Shown here piece by piece: positions 22,151 to 31,641 of a stretch of 64,000 nucleotides of DNA. The stretch comes from Chondrus crispus (Eukaryota > Rhodophyta > Florideophyceae > Gigartinales > Gigartinaceae): assembly GCF_000350225.1 (NCBI RefSeq), contig NW_005178634.1, forward strand, positions 185,185-249,184, in the 5' to 3' direction. Numbering within the stretch: the stretch's first letter is position 1; each line of letters opens with the position of its first letter. Made by a program: the position numbers and the translations under genes. The notes under the pieces are model-generated. The model worked only from the letters and a program-made list of their open reading frames with translations. It ran no database searches and had not been told where the DNA came from.

Positions 22151-23977
22151 TGCATTTGGTGTAGTGGGGTTTTTTCTGCGCGTGGTGCGGTGTGGCCACG
22201 TGCTAGTGTGCGGCTTGGCTTTGGCGTCGCTGTCTTCTTTTTTTGTTTTTGGATTTGGGGCTTTTTTGGTTTGGGTATCGGGTCTTTTGGAATTTTTTAT
22301 TGACCGTGGTGGTATGGTCCGGGCTGCCATGCCGTTGCCTTTGGTTTTTGGGAGATCGAGGTAGTACATGCCTTTCCTGAAGCGTGCTTGCGCTACTATT
22401 TGTGGCGGGTGTGTGCTCGTGTCGAGTACAGTGGCCTGTGTGGGTGTGAACCGGACCTCTCCCCATTGCTCTGCTATGTCGTGAACTGATAGCAGGTTGG
22501 ATCGCATTGCTGGGTTGGCGATCGCTGGGACTCGTATGTGCCTATTCGTACTGGTCCGTATATGTATCATCCCCTTGTGTGTGGCGGGTGGCGTGATGTT
22601 GGTGGCCGTGTTAGTTCGGATGATTTGTCGGAGTGGTTTCATGTTCGTCGTGGGTTTGCGAACATGTGACGGATGCGCTCCTGAGTCGAGGGCATACTGC
22701 TTACCTTCGCATATGTCCTCGTCAGTCACCTGTTGCGCGATTGTGTTGTCGTGTTCGTCGCGGGTGCTGGCCATTTTCCCGGTGGTGGTTTTGGGCGGCG
22801 GACGTGTTTGCCGAGGGGTTATGCGCTTCTTATCGGTATTCGTGTACAATTGTTCCGCATTTTCCCTTGTGGCTGCATTGCCGCGTTGGGGTTGATCGGG
22901 GTGGGTCGTTGATCCTCTGCCTTGCCTACGGCTGCGAGTTCGTCGTCTCATTGCCTGGTAGTTGGGGCTGTCTGCCCATTGGTCTGTCGTATTCATGCCT
23001 TGTGGACGTTGTTGCCGGATTTCCTGTTTTTCGTCTTCTCGAGCTTGTATGGATTTGAGTCGTTGGACGAGGTTGGCTATGGTTGTGGGGATTGTGTTGT
23101 TCGCGATCCACATGTCGGGTAGGTGTCGCAATGCTGGGTGCGAGTTGAGGCCGTGTATGATGAATTCTATTGTGACAGATTCATCATGTTGAATGCTGGG
23201 GTACTCTGCGAGACACATTTTTGTCCGTATGGTTCGGTGTGCTGCGATGTATTCATCTATGTCCCCTCCCGCCTTGATCTTTGTGCGTTGTGCTTCTTGT
23301 TTGAGGATGAGGTGTGTGGTTGGCGTTGAGTCAGTAAAGTGTGTTTTGATCTCTGCCAGAAGCTGTTGAGGGGTAACGCTGAGGTCCATGTCGATTGTGC
23401 TTGCCAGATCCGCAGGGAGGCTGGTCATGATGCTCATGCGTAGGAATGCACATTTTCTGCGGTATATGGAATGGTACGGGCTCGTTACTGTGGGGGGTGG
23501 TGAGCTTTCATCGAGGGCTGCCTAGACGTTGTTGATTATTGCTATGTCGTGGAGGGTTTGCGTCCATAGCTTGTAGTTCGTTCCGTCGCTTGCGAGTGGA
23601 GGTAGCTGTCCATGCATTCTTGTGTCAGCTTGGGGCATTGCGGGTGCTATTTCTTGCTGGTTTGACATTTGTGGGCGCTCTGCAGGTGTTGTCGGGGCGT
23701 CTTGTGTTGGCTCTACGGGGGTGATCGGAGCTTGGTGTTGTGGCTCTACGGGTGTGGTCGGAGCGGGTTGTGTTGGCTCTACGGGGGTGATCGGAGCTTG
23801 GTGTTGTGGTTCTACGGGTGTGGTCGGAGCGGGTTGTGTTGGCTCTACGCTTGCTGGCGGAGCTTGTGGGGTTGGGGCAACGGGGCTTTGTGGTGCCGTG
23901 CTCTCGTTGTCCTGATCTCGTCCGGGTGGTCGGTATACGAGATGATCGTCTTGTAGTGGTGCGTGGTTAGGGTCCAT
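22150..23977 (-). CDS. Copia element A gag and protease region
   Basis: Gag begins at the ATG at 23977, only a few bases from the 5' LTR and inside the putative primer-binding site. The N-terminus has a proline-rich repeat array (EPTQPAPTTPVEPQHQAPIT units, 23690-23880). The central gag follows (about 22900-23420). No CCHC zinc knuckle is visible; an arginine-rich stretch (RRRTRSRRQGRG, about 22905-22940) stands in its usual place. The aspartic protease motif is LDSGAHPSH (about 22660-22690). The region is part of the broken element. Confidence 0.75.
23690..23880 (-). repeat. 66-bp tandem repeats in gag
   Basis: About two and a half units of 66 bp (22 residues) alternating PTQPAPTTPVE and PQHQAPITPVE. 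On the plus strand the unit is recognised by GTGTTGGCTCTACGGGGGTG. Confidence 0.9.
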
Positions 23978-23981
23978 AACC
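23964..23981 (-). promoter_or_regulatory. Putative half-tRNA primer-binding site of copia element A
   Basis: Directly after the 5' LTR the minus strand reads GGTTATGGACCC. This is one mismatch from the complement of the initiator tRNA-Met anticodon arm (GGGCCCAUAACC), the primer type known for Drosophila copia. The gag ATG lies inside this sequence. Confidence 0.65.
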
Positions 23982-24130
23982 TGTGATGCAAGATCGATGG
24001 CCCGGTTTACTGTGATCGCGTCTCTATCTACCTTATGTAGGGATGGTAGCGATCCGTAGGCCGGCGGCGATCGTGGTGAGTTGATCGCTGTTGTACGTGT
24101 GCTACGTGTGTGTATATGGCTCTCATGACA
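23982..24130 (-). repeat. 5' LTR of copia element A
   Basis: 149 bp. On the minus strand it starts TGTCATGAGAGCC and ends GCATCACA. It is followed on the plus strand by the CCGTC duplication. Confidence 0.9.
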
Positions 24131-24375
24131 CCGTCTATTTAGAAACCGGACAACCCCGTTCCATCTATTCAGAAACTGAGCAAAAAGAACCGCAAAACAT
24201 CATCCCCTACCTTCCCACCATATCCCGTCATTTTCTGTCCCACTGCTGTACAAAATTGTACAGATCTGATTCATCCATCCTGTCCTTACAAAACCCTAAT
24301 CCAGCCCACCGGCCCTCCACATTGGCATTTCTCCCTACCTTCACTCGCACCCCTTCATCCCCCCGAACCGTTGTT

Positions 24376-24960
24376 ATGCTCTCCTTCCTGACGTCGTCGC
24401 CCCTGCATCGCTTTCGCCCGTCCCCACGCACTCGCTCCACGACAGTGGCGCATCTCGAGCCCATGAGCGACGCGCCCGCGGAAGCGTGCCGCGCTTATAG
24501 TCCGGGCGAAGTCCCGGTCGGCGCCCTCCTGGTGTGCAGTTCTGGGGCCGTCCTTTCCGCGGCACACAACCTCATCGAGTCGCTGCACGAACCCACTGCG
24601 CATGCCGAGATCCTCTGCGTGCGCCGCGCTACCGCCGCCGCTAGCAACTGGCGGCTGCACGACACTACTCTGTACTCGGCTCTGGAGCCGTGTCCTATGT
24701 GTCTCAGCGCACTCGCTCTCGCCAAAGTCGACGCCGTCGTTTATGCTGCCAAAGACTTGAGGCTTGGAGCGTGCGGCACTCGGCTACCCTTGCATGAGAA
24801 GAAACATCCGTTTCACACGTGTCGAGACGTACGCAGCGGCGTGTTGGAGGACGAGGCCACAGAGCGCATGAGGCACTTCTTTCGGGAGCGCAGAGCAGAG
24901 GGGAAAGCCGCGAGGGGCGACTCGTGCGGGTCAGCGCACCTCGGCTGTACCGGTACGTGA
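24376..24960 (+). CDS. tadA: TadA-type tRNA adenosine deaminase
   Basis: 194 residues. Deaminates adenosine to inosine, in this family at position 34 of tRNA. The zinc-dependent deaminase signature is complete: HAE at 76-78 (zinc ligand H76 and catalytic E78) and PCPMC at 105-109 (C106 and C109). Typical TadA blocks EVPVGALLV, AHNLIES, YSALEPCPMCLSALALAK and VYAAKDLRLGACGT are present. The C-terminus FHTCRDVRSGVLEDEATERM also fits. The Ser/Arg-rich first 23 residues (MLSFLTSSPLHRFRPSPRTR) could be a plastid or mitochondrial transit peptide, and a bacterial-type TadA in a plastid-bearing cell would act on organellar tRNA-Arg. The frame is open to 24091, but that part is LTR. No intron. A copia LTR ends about 245 bp upstream. 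Confidence 0.88.
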   Translation: MLSFLTSSPLHRFRPSPRTRSTTVAHLEPMSDAPAEACRAYSPGEVPVGALLVCSSGAVLSAAHNLIESLHEPTAHAEILCVRRATAAASNWRLHDTTLYSALEPCPMCLSALALAKVDAVVYAAKDLRLGACGTRLPLHEKKHPFHTCRDVRSGVLEDEATERMRHFFRERRAEGKAARGDSCGSAHLGCTGT

Positions 24961-25321
24961 GCGAAGTGAACAAGGTGTTCATGTGCAATCGCGAAATGGC
25001 ATAATTTACAAGTGGATGACCACAATTTCTCTTCTACAAACACCTCCAGTCACGTGCCTCTTCTCAAGTGTGGATACAAAAACTGTTATAAAACTGTCTC
25101 CGTCTGCAAAAAGGGAGGCAGTGTTGCACCGCTCGCATGGAATCCACAAAAGGAAATCGATATGGATAATCAGACTTGCAATTATAGAGATGGAAATATG
25201 ACAATTCAGGGCTGATATCAGATATGTGGCATATGCGCCAAATACAGTATCATTTGAGTGGGCATCGTTTTTGGGAAGTACCTAGCTGAAACATTAGGAA
25301 TGCAGTAGCTCTGCAGTAGCG
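24961..25321. other. Intergenic region downstream of tadA
   Basis: No gene or repeat recognised. It separates tadA from the putative small gene that starts at 25459. Confidence 0.4.
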
Positions 25322-25328
25322 ATATAAG
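25322..25328 (+). promoter_or_regulatory. Possible TATA box of the small ORF at 25459
   Basis: ATATAAG about 135 bp upstream of the ATG. The leader between is pyrimidine- and A-rich, like those of the other two secreted-protein genes in the window. Confidence 0.35.
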
Positions 25329-25458
25329 TAGGGATGGTTGCGGATAGCTTTCAACAGAATGAACACACAACACACTACTCTTCAACCTTGCAGTCTTCCT
25401 TTCTCATTCTAACTTCTTGTGCCTATTCCACATCTGCCCTTCTCCTTCCCATAAAAAC

Positions 25459-25632
25459 ATGCCTATACGCGGGTTTCAATCTGCGTTTAGAATCAGCATC
25501 GTGCTTCTGCTAAGCCCCATCACCCCCAGCCTTGTGTCCCAGTTTCCGCCCGACAGCTCTCTGCCCGGCAATTTTGAGCACCCTCTTCGGGTCTGCTCAA
25601 AAGGTCAATGCATCCGATCTCTGCCGTCGTAA
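25459..25632 (+). CDS. Possible small secreted protein
   Basis: 57 residues: MPIRGFQSAFRISIVLLLSP starts a plausible signal peptide. A short mature part follows with two cysteines (VCSKGQCIRS). It overlaps a minus-strand open frame that has a UBX-like signature, so one of the two is probably not coding in the overlap. A TATA-like element lies at a fitting distance. There is no known family. Confidence 0.3.
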   Translation: MPIRGFQSAFRISIVLLLSPITPSLVSQFPPDSSLPGNFEHPLRVCSKGQCIRSLPS

Positions 25633-25849
25633 AATCATCCACGCTCCTGAGTTTGTCCCTACCGCTGAATCTACGCGCAATCCTTGCGCCGCCGGCCACA
25701 CGCAGCGCGATTGTCAACGCCTCCGCCGAGTCCTCCAGAAGCTCATCGGTCAGTCGTGCCACCGGTACTAGCTGCTGCGTCTCCTCTGCCGCGCGCGTGG
25801 CAGCCGCGAGCTGATCCTCAAAGTTGCGTTTCCGATCTCGGGTCATCAT
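25520..25849 (-). pseudogene. UBX-domain-like fragment
   Basis: 109 residues from MTRDRKRNFEDQLAAATRAA. The stretch ALTIALRVAGGARIARRFSG followed by RDKLRSVDDF resembles the first half of a UBX domain (family pattern: L.IRLPDG.R..RRF...D.L..V.DF), the p97/Cdc48-binding module. The preceding charged helix is also typical of UBX proteins. The second half of the domain is missing: the frame runs into unrelated sequence and ends at 25520. A host-gene remnant is the best reading. The GC-rich ORF upstream on the same strand (to 26332) has no recognised domain. Confidence 0.4.
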
Positions 25850-26130
25850 CCCGGATGACAAACTTGCGCACGATGCCCTTGGATGCGCTTGAAAAATGCA
25901 CGCCGGCGCGCTGAGTTGCACTACGTGGCCCTGAGGATCACCAGGGCGCGCAGCGCGCTTTCCTGCCTCGACGCTGGCGTCGGGGTCTCCGGCACGGGCG
26001 GGGAGGCGTCGCCGGGGGGGAGCGCGCGGGGTAGCACAGAAGAGAGCGGTCGGGGACGGCGGGGAGCAGCTCCTGCGCGGCGGGGGGAGGGAAGCGGTGC
26101 ACGCGGACAAGTAGAGGTCCCTTCTACTCT

Positions 26131-26757
26131 TCACGTCGCCGGTGGAGAAGAGCCCACCCTTCTTGCCGAGGCGGGGCCTCCTGCGCGTGGGGGCACGTAG
26201 TAGTACCAGTTCATCTGCGACATCTCCGTGGTACCCGATCCCATCAGCAGCCCCAACAGCACCGCCGCGTAAGTCAACGGCATTGAAGTCCACAGCGTTG
26301 TCAACACTCCCATCACGACCCTCGACCGCCACGGGATCCGCATGCTACTCACCACGCACAGTCCGCCCACGAGCCACCGCACCCGCTGCTTGATAGATTC
26401 CTTCTGCGGGACCAGGCTCTGCTCGAACAATAACGCGTCGATCCATGCCAACCGCACCCTGCTCGACTGCGCTGTCATCCCGAAGAACGCGTCCTCTGCG
26501 ATGCTCCCTTCAACCCCATGGTCAAACGTCGCATTTTTCTCCACGAAATTGATGCGACAACAAACGAACCATGCCTGCCTACCCAAACTTCCCCACACCT
26601 CTCTACATTTCCCTACACTCGTACTGAATCCGATACCGCCCACAGCCGTCCGATACCCGTCCCGAGTCGGCAAGCGTTGTTACCCAGTTTGCATTATCTA
26701 CGTATCAGCCGCCTGCCACTGTCAAGTTTGCCATCCCTCCTCCATACAGAAGGTGCC
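26131..26757 (-). pseudogene. Egghead-like family 2 glycosyltransferase, truncated
   Basis: C-terminal half of a processive GT2 enzyme similar to Egghead (beta-1,4-mannosyltransferase egh). In minus-strand order: NWVTTLADS (about 26685-26712, in one frame), then, in another frame, NATFDHGVEGSIAEDAFFGM (with the ED acid, about 26470-26530), WIDALLFEQSL, the QRVRW motif (about 26372-26386), and hydrophobic membrane segments (VVMGVLTTLW, YAAVLLGLLMG). An in-frame stop lies before NWVTT and a frame change near 26625. The catalytic N-terminal half is absent because the 2.2-kb repeat begins at 26758. The gene was evidently destroyed by repeat insertion or rearrangement. Confidence 0.65.
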
Positions 26758-27994
26758 AACCTGCACCTTTTACACTGCTGTACCTCGCCACCCAATTGGG
26801 GTTAAATTGTCGTGCAACGTCCCTCTGGCGCGAGTCAGCCTGTCCCCTCTTGTCCGATTAGGAGGGGTGGCCGAACAAGCTGTCACAATGGGGTGCGGGC
26901 GTCTCTACGCTCACTGCACCAAGAAAAGATACACATTTACTTCACAATCTCGTTCCCCCCCACCTCATTGTTAGTGGGGTTGAGCACAGATATAGTCGCA
27001 AGCAGCGAGCGTCCAGTCGGCGGCGCTACCCGCCATCGGTGAATAAAAGGAATAAATTTGAGCCGATCTTGACACGTGGCGTTCGGGGCGTGCGCGCGAG
27101 CTCGCACTACTGTATGCAGTGCGCACCCATCTTGAGCGCTTCCCCCTGTCCCAGGTCTCTCTCTCTGCCCAGCGCCTCCCTCTCCAACTCTCTCTCTCTA
27201 CTACGCGCCTCTTCGTCCGCGACCATCCAGCTCACAGGTCGCGCGCTACGACAGAAATGGATCACCGGAGGCGTCGTCGTCGTTCCACATCTTGCACCGG
27301 TGCCTGATGCTGTCCGTTTGAAATCCCATCCCAGGCAGAGGTTTAACTTCAGTGTGACTTTCCACGGATGCCTGCGTTACTCCGTGTGACGTTCTCGCGC
27401 TGTAAATCCTTCAAGCACTTATCATATTCCCTTCCCATCTCTCTCACTCCTTCCTTTGCCGCCCTACTTGTTGCAAAAATTAAAAGAAAAGGAGGGACAA
27501 TAAAGGGTTAACCGGCACGGCCGGGCGATGAAGGGAATCGCGCTTTTAATGTTGTGGCTTTTGTTTTCGTTCTTGCTCGTGTCAAGGCAGTTAGTCTGCC
27601 GTGACTCCCTCCGTATTTATACCACTCTTGTCTTCGTTTATCCCCTCTCCCTCTCCCGATTTTCATTATCACAACATCCCTGTAGGAGAGGATGCACTCT
27701 TCTTTGACATCTGAAATTATTAAATGCTACCGTTTAGTGCAATTTAATAATTTCTGTTGAGGTGCATTTTTTTCGTGGAGTAAAACGTCACCGTCAAACG
27801 CTATTTTTCCACACTACTTTCCCTTCATTTGTTCCCCTACCATACTTCTCTGCCCCCCACGATTGTCTATCTCCAATTTCTCGTACTCCTGAACCTGCCG
27901 GCCAGCGGGGGACTGGCACTGTACGGAGCTAACCATAACACAGAGATCGGCGACGTTCTCAGCAAGCTTGCCTGACCGGTTTAGGGGCTTCAAA

Positions 27995-28165
27995 CCATTA
28001 GTGCTGCAGTGTGAACGTTAAGACACTAACCCTCAGCAGAATCTTAACGATTCATTGTTACACACACTGAAGAGATCATTCTCTTATCCCAATATTGATG
28101 CTACAACAGCGTCGGAGCGTACACGTATTGGAGATGTCTTAACGTTCACACCGCAGCACTAATGG
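27995..28165. mobile_element. MITE-like unit, second copy
   Basis: Counterpart of 5237-5407 inside the second 2.2-kb repeat, with the same 31-bp inverted ends. Confidence 0.8.
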
Positions 28166-28614
28166 CTTTGAGGGCGTTACGACGCCGGGGGTTGAGGGCA
28201 GGCTCCTGCCGGGCGAGGGTTTTCTCGTGTAAGTTGGTTGAGTTTATTCAGTGAGTCGTTCGTGTCTGTGTGTTCTCTCCTCTTCGATGCTAGAGGAGAG
28301 GTTGTGATACTAAAAAGCCGAAGCGAAAGGCAGAGACACTTTCTCTGTTCGGGATCTGGCGGAGGCACTGTACTGTTGATCGGGATCCTGGGAGCAGTGA
28401 TCAGGATCAGGCTGACTCTCTGAGGGGTGTTACTGTAATCTTCTTGTCGCCGACTGACATGATCGGCGGCGTCCGAGATGCGTGTTTCATCACATGCCAC
28501 TGGCCATGGCCACAATCGATTGGTACGAAAGAATTTTCTGGTCGCTCCTCGAGTTTGTGATCGTAGCTCGAAGTTGCGATCGCTTTTCTTGGGACCTCCA
28601 CACAAAAAGGTTCT

Positions 28615-28765
28615 TCTGATGCATAATCGATGCCTCCGTTTACAGATGCCTATTGCCTGTCTACCTTAAAACGGGAGGGTAGGGATCTGTGTGACGGCGG
28701 CGAGTGAGGTGATCCGATCGTGCTGTCATGCGTGTGCTACGTGTGCACGTAATGCTCTCATGACA
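28615..28765 (-). repeat. Solo-LTR-like fossil, second copy
   Basis: Counterpart of 5857-6007. The following bases CTTCT match the preceding GTTCT in four positions, compatible with an eroded target duplication. Confidence 0.6.
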
Positions 28766-28993
28766 CTTCTGATAGACGAACGGATACAGTCCCAAGCACA
28801 ATATCTGCACAAGCTTTTCGCGTCGCGAGGAGCCTTTCGTGCTGCGAGAATGGTGCAAAGATCATTGAAAGCATGCCGAGTGCCGCAGAGGTGATTCTGG
28901 AGTTCATTTCTTGATGGTTGTGGCAAGGGTTTGCGTTTTGGGGCGTACTGCAACGAAAACGTTTCATGAGAGCCTCGGGGCGCAAATCAGGGC

Positions 28994-31127
28994 ATGTTGA
29001 TTTGTTCTCGCGTGAATTGCGAGATCAAGCTGCGTTGGGAGCTGTCGCTGCTGAGTGCTCTAAATTGCACGATTAGTGGGCCAATAAAACCGCATCGGCG
29101 GCACCAAAAAGTAATAGATGGGACAGGCAATGCGGCCTGGCGACGACACGCAGAGCCAATCATAGTGGAGATATGATCCGCAATGCTAGCAGGAGGGCTC
29201 AGATATAGTGGAGATAAATGACGGGTTGAGTTACCAGACAGCAAGCTCGACACGTGGAGCATTGAAGTCCGCTGTAATGTGCACATGAACCCTAGGAGTT
29301 CACTCCCACTGGCCTCAATTGTGCCGTGCGAATTAGTTGTTCGGGATTCTCCCCGAGTTTGTGGAATGCGGCTCAGAGTTGTGATCGCTTCTCTCAACAG
29401 CTCCATTCACAAAGTCCCTGGCAGGCAGACTGGATGCATTTGTGAGAAGCAGCACTAGGTTGTTTCCTCATTCCGATGCACCAGCACCAACGACGCCTCT
29501 GACTTTTCAATGAGGCTCGGCAGGACGCCTTCAACACGAGGCCAACAATTCACGGTCAAACGTACGTCTTGTAAGGGCTCAACACCAGCCGTTGACAGCA
29601 CCAACGACTCCTCTGAATTTACAATGAGGCTCGGCAGGACGCCTACAACACGAGGTCAACAATTCACGACCATACGTAACTCTTGTAACGGCTAAACACC
29701 AACCATGGCCGGACAAGTCATTTAAGCAACTCTTTCTGATGCGGTTCGTTATGTCACCCGTGAAGCTACACAAAACACTGTTCATAGTGCAACCCGTTTC
29801 CTGTAGAGTAACGTGGCCACGGGTAAATATATTACTGTATCAAAACAGCAGTGTTTATTTACAGCCGAACTGCAACAAAACTGGCGTAGCATTGATCCGT
29901 TCTATAAATCACAGCCTTCCGGTCGACGAACTCAGGCGGCTCGTCGTTCCTTGACAGGATCGCGCTCTGTTTCTTGGGTTACTCGCTCTTTGGCGTTTAG
30001 ATTCAATACATTCGCCCTCCGAAAGGTGTGTCTGTGCGTGTATGTATGCCTGCATGTATGCATGGAACCAACTGTGGCTACAGCAGGCCTCCTCCTGACA
30101 GCTCGAAGGCCTTCTATAGTGCAACTCGACAGATTCAACTACTCTTGCCCAATTTAGCTTCTATCTATTTGTCCGGGTAGGAACACAGCTCTGCATCATT
30201 TACAACGTTCCCAGTGTCACTGGAGCTCTACACACACGGGTGTATCTACCTTATCCAGCGATGTTCGGCTTCCCTTCAAAATCAACCTATGCTTTTGACT
30301 TCTGAGAAGATATTTATGCCCAGATGCGACGTATATAGAAGCGCTTGCGGTGTTTTCACCACTAGCTTTGATATCAAAACCTCAACATGCTTGCTCTGTC
30401 CCAGAAAGCATTTTCGCAGGCATCTTTCTGGGTCGCTGATGCCGCATCTACAACATCTTTCTATTTTGGATTCCAAAAACTGGGTTTGAAGCATACCTCG
30501 CATCGTAAACGGGCCACCGTAAGTTCTGTACTTCCCGCAATACTGATGACATCGGCGAAGTTCCCCTGCCCTACGCCTCAGTCTAAATCTTCAATCGTAG
30601 CAAAACCCCTTTTTCTTTTGCCAATGGCTAACTCGGCCGCGATACCCATTTGTGCCACACATCATTCAAGGAGACACGGCGCCCCATCTGTGTGTGACAG
30701 TGCAATCGAACAATCGAAAATATCTGTCCGTTGTAACCTAACCTGTAGCTATTGTTCCACTCCTTCCTACTCTGGCGCAATTCAATTGAGAACCGATGCA
30801 CAACCTTAAACAAGCACCTGAATTCATCTGCCTTTCCTCGATTCTGATACCAGTGTCCGCGCGATGCCTGTGCAAACGGGAGAAAAGATGTCTAATGTAT
30901 CATCGCATAAACGGGGCAGTCGAAGCGGAGCCTTCCGTTCTATTTTTGAAGATGTTGCAAGCAGGTCACAAATCAACCGAACGAACCAACTTCTCTGTCA
31001 TATTCCCAGAGGCTCACCTCACCTGTCATACTTTGGTCGCAAACATCTCCAATCACAGCAGTTGACGGTGAAACATCAGGTCAGTTCAAATTACAACTAC
31101 TGAACTGTCCATCCACCATTCCCGGGT
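28994..31127. other. Intergenic region, one tandem duplication
   Basis: Apart from the 114-bp tandem duplication at 29482-29709 I see no gene, terminal repeat or RNA gene. The open frames on both strands carry no recognisable motif. Confidence 0.4.
29482..29709. repeat. 114-bp tandem duplication
   Basis: CAGCACCAACGAC begins both copies (29482 and 29596), and ATGAGGCTCGGCAGGACGCC is identical in both. The copies differ by scattered substitutions. Confidence 0.85.
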
Positions 31128-31135
31128 ATATAAAC
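31128..31135 (+). promoter_or_regulatory. TATA box of the Gly/Tyr-rich protein gene
   Basis: TATATAAA preceded by CCCGGG, 111 bp upstream of the ATG at 31246. The leader is rich in CA and CCA repeats. Confidence 0.7.
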
Positions 31136-31245
31136 AATACACCGGTTGCAACAAACATCAGTCCCTGCCCGCCACTCCCACAACCCCCACCACCCCAAGA
31201 AAAAGGCATACTCTACATTCTCACACAACCACACATTCACAGAAA

Positions 31246-31641
31246 ATGAAGTCAATCTTTCTTCTCGCATCGTTCGCGCTCCTATGCGCCTTCACTTCCG
31301 GTATTCCTGCTCTACCTGCCGATGCCCCTATGCGTAGCGGCAAGGGCCTTCAAGGTCGGCATACCGAAGACATCAAGTTTCTCGATGGGAAGGTCGTACG
31401 TGATAACTATTATGACGATTATGACTATTATGGCGGTGGGAGGCCGGGGAGGGGTAACAGCGGTGGCTATCATGACTATTATGGCGGTGGGAGGCCGGGG
31501 AGGGGCAATAGCGGTGGCTATCATGACTATTATGGCGGTGGGAGCAGGGGGAAGGGCAGTAGCAAGGGGAGGGGCAGTAGCAGGGGGAGGGGCAGCAGCA
31601 AGCACGGGCGTGGCGGACGCGGACGAGGTCATGGCTACTAA
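31246..31641 (+). CDS. Secreted Gly/Tyr-rich repeat protein
   Basis: 131 residues. A clear signal peptide (MKSIFLLASFALLCAFTSG) is followed by a short propeptide-like region. Then come three near-identical repeats of about 17 residues (YHDYYGGGRPGRGNSGG) and a basic Ser/Gly/Arg/Lys-rich tail (SRGKGSSKGRGSSRGRGSSK). No cysteine follows the signal peptide. Composition suggests an extracellular structural or matrix protein; tyrosine repeats can be cross-linked, and the basic tail could bind sulfated polysaccharide. This is inferred from composition only, because no family is recognised. Start choice is supported by the signal peptide and the TATA box 111 bp upstream. The repeats are nearly identical at the DNA level, so copy number may vary between individuals. 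Confidence 0.75.
   Translation: MKSIFLLASFALLCAFTSGIPALPADAPMRSGKGLQGRHTEDIKFLDGKVVRDNYYDDYDYYGGGRPGRGNSGGYHDYYGGGRPGRGNSGGYHDYYGGGSRGKGSSKGRGSSRGRGSSKHGRGGRGRGHGY

Larger units (their letters stand above)
19292..24130 (-). mobile_element. Ty1/copia LTR retrotransposon (element A)
   Basis: 4.8-kb copia element on the minus strand with a 5-bp target duplication CCGTC (19287-19291 and 24131-24135). Parts in sense order: 5' LTR, primer-binding site, gag, protease, integrase, reverse transcriptase, RNase H, polypurine tract (ACAGGGGGAG), 3' LTR. It is largely complete but broken, with about two interruptions in the coding part. LTRs and duplications are well preserved, so it is probably fairly young. 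Confidence 0.95.
26758..28993. repeat. 2.2-kb dispersed direct repeat, copy 2
   Basis: Same unit as 4001-6235, offset by about 22758 bp, with only scattered substitutions. It begins exactly where the glycosyltransferase remnant is cut. The right flank (28994 onward) does not continue that gene, so the junction is not a simple insertion. Confidence 0.9.

Noticed and set aside
24091-24375. N-terminal extension of tadA up to 24091
   Set aside because: The first part lies in the copia LTR; the ATG at 24376 gives a natural start followed by a transit-peptide-like stretch.
4001-28993. The two 2.2-kb repeats as long terminal repeats of one 25-kb element
   Set aside because: They do not begin TG and end CA, have no target duplication, and enclose unrelated complete elements plus host genes, so they are better read as two copies of a dispersed repeat.
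28987-29406. A 139-residue minus-strand ORF beside the second repeat
   Set aside because: No motif, it crosses the repeat border, and it does not continue the glycosyltransferase.
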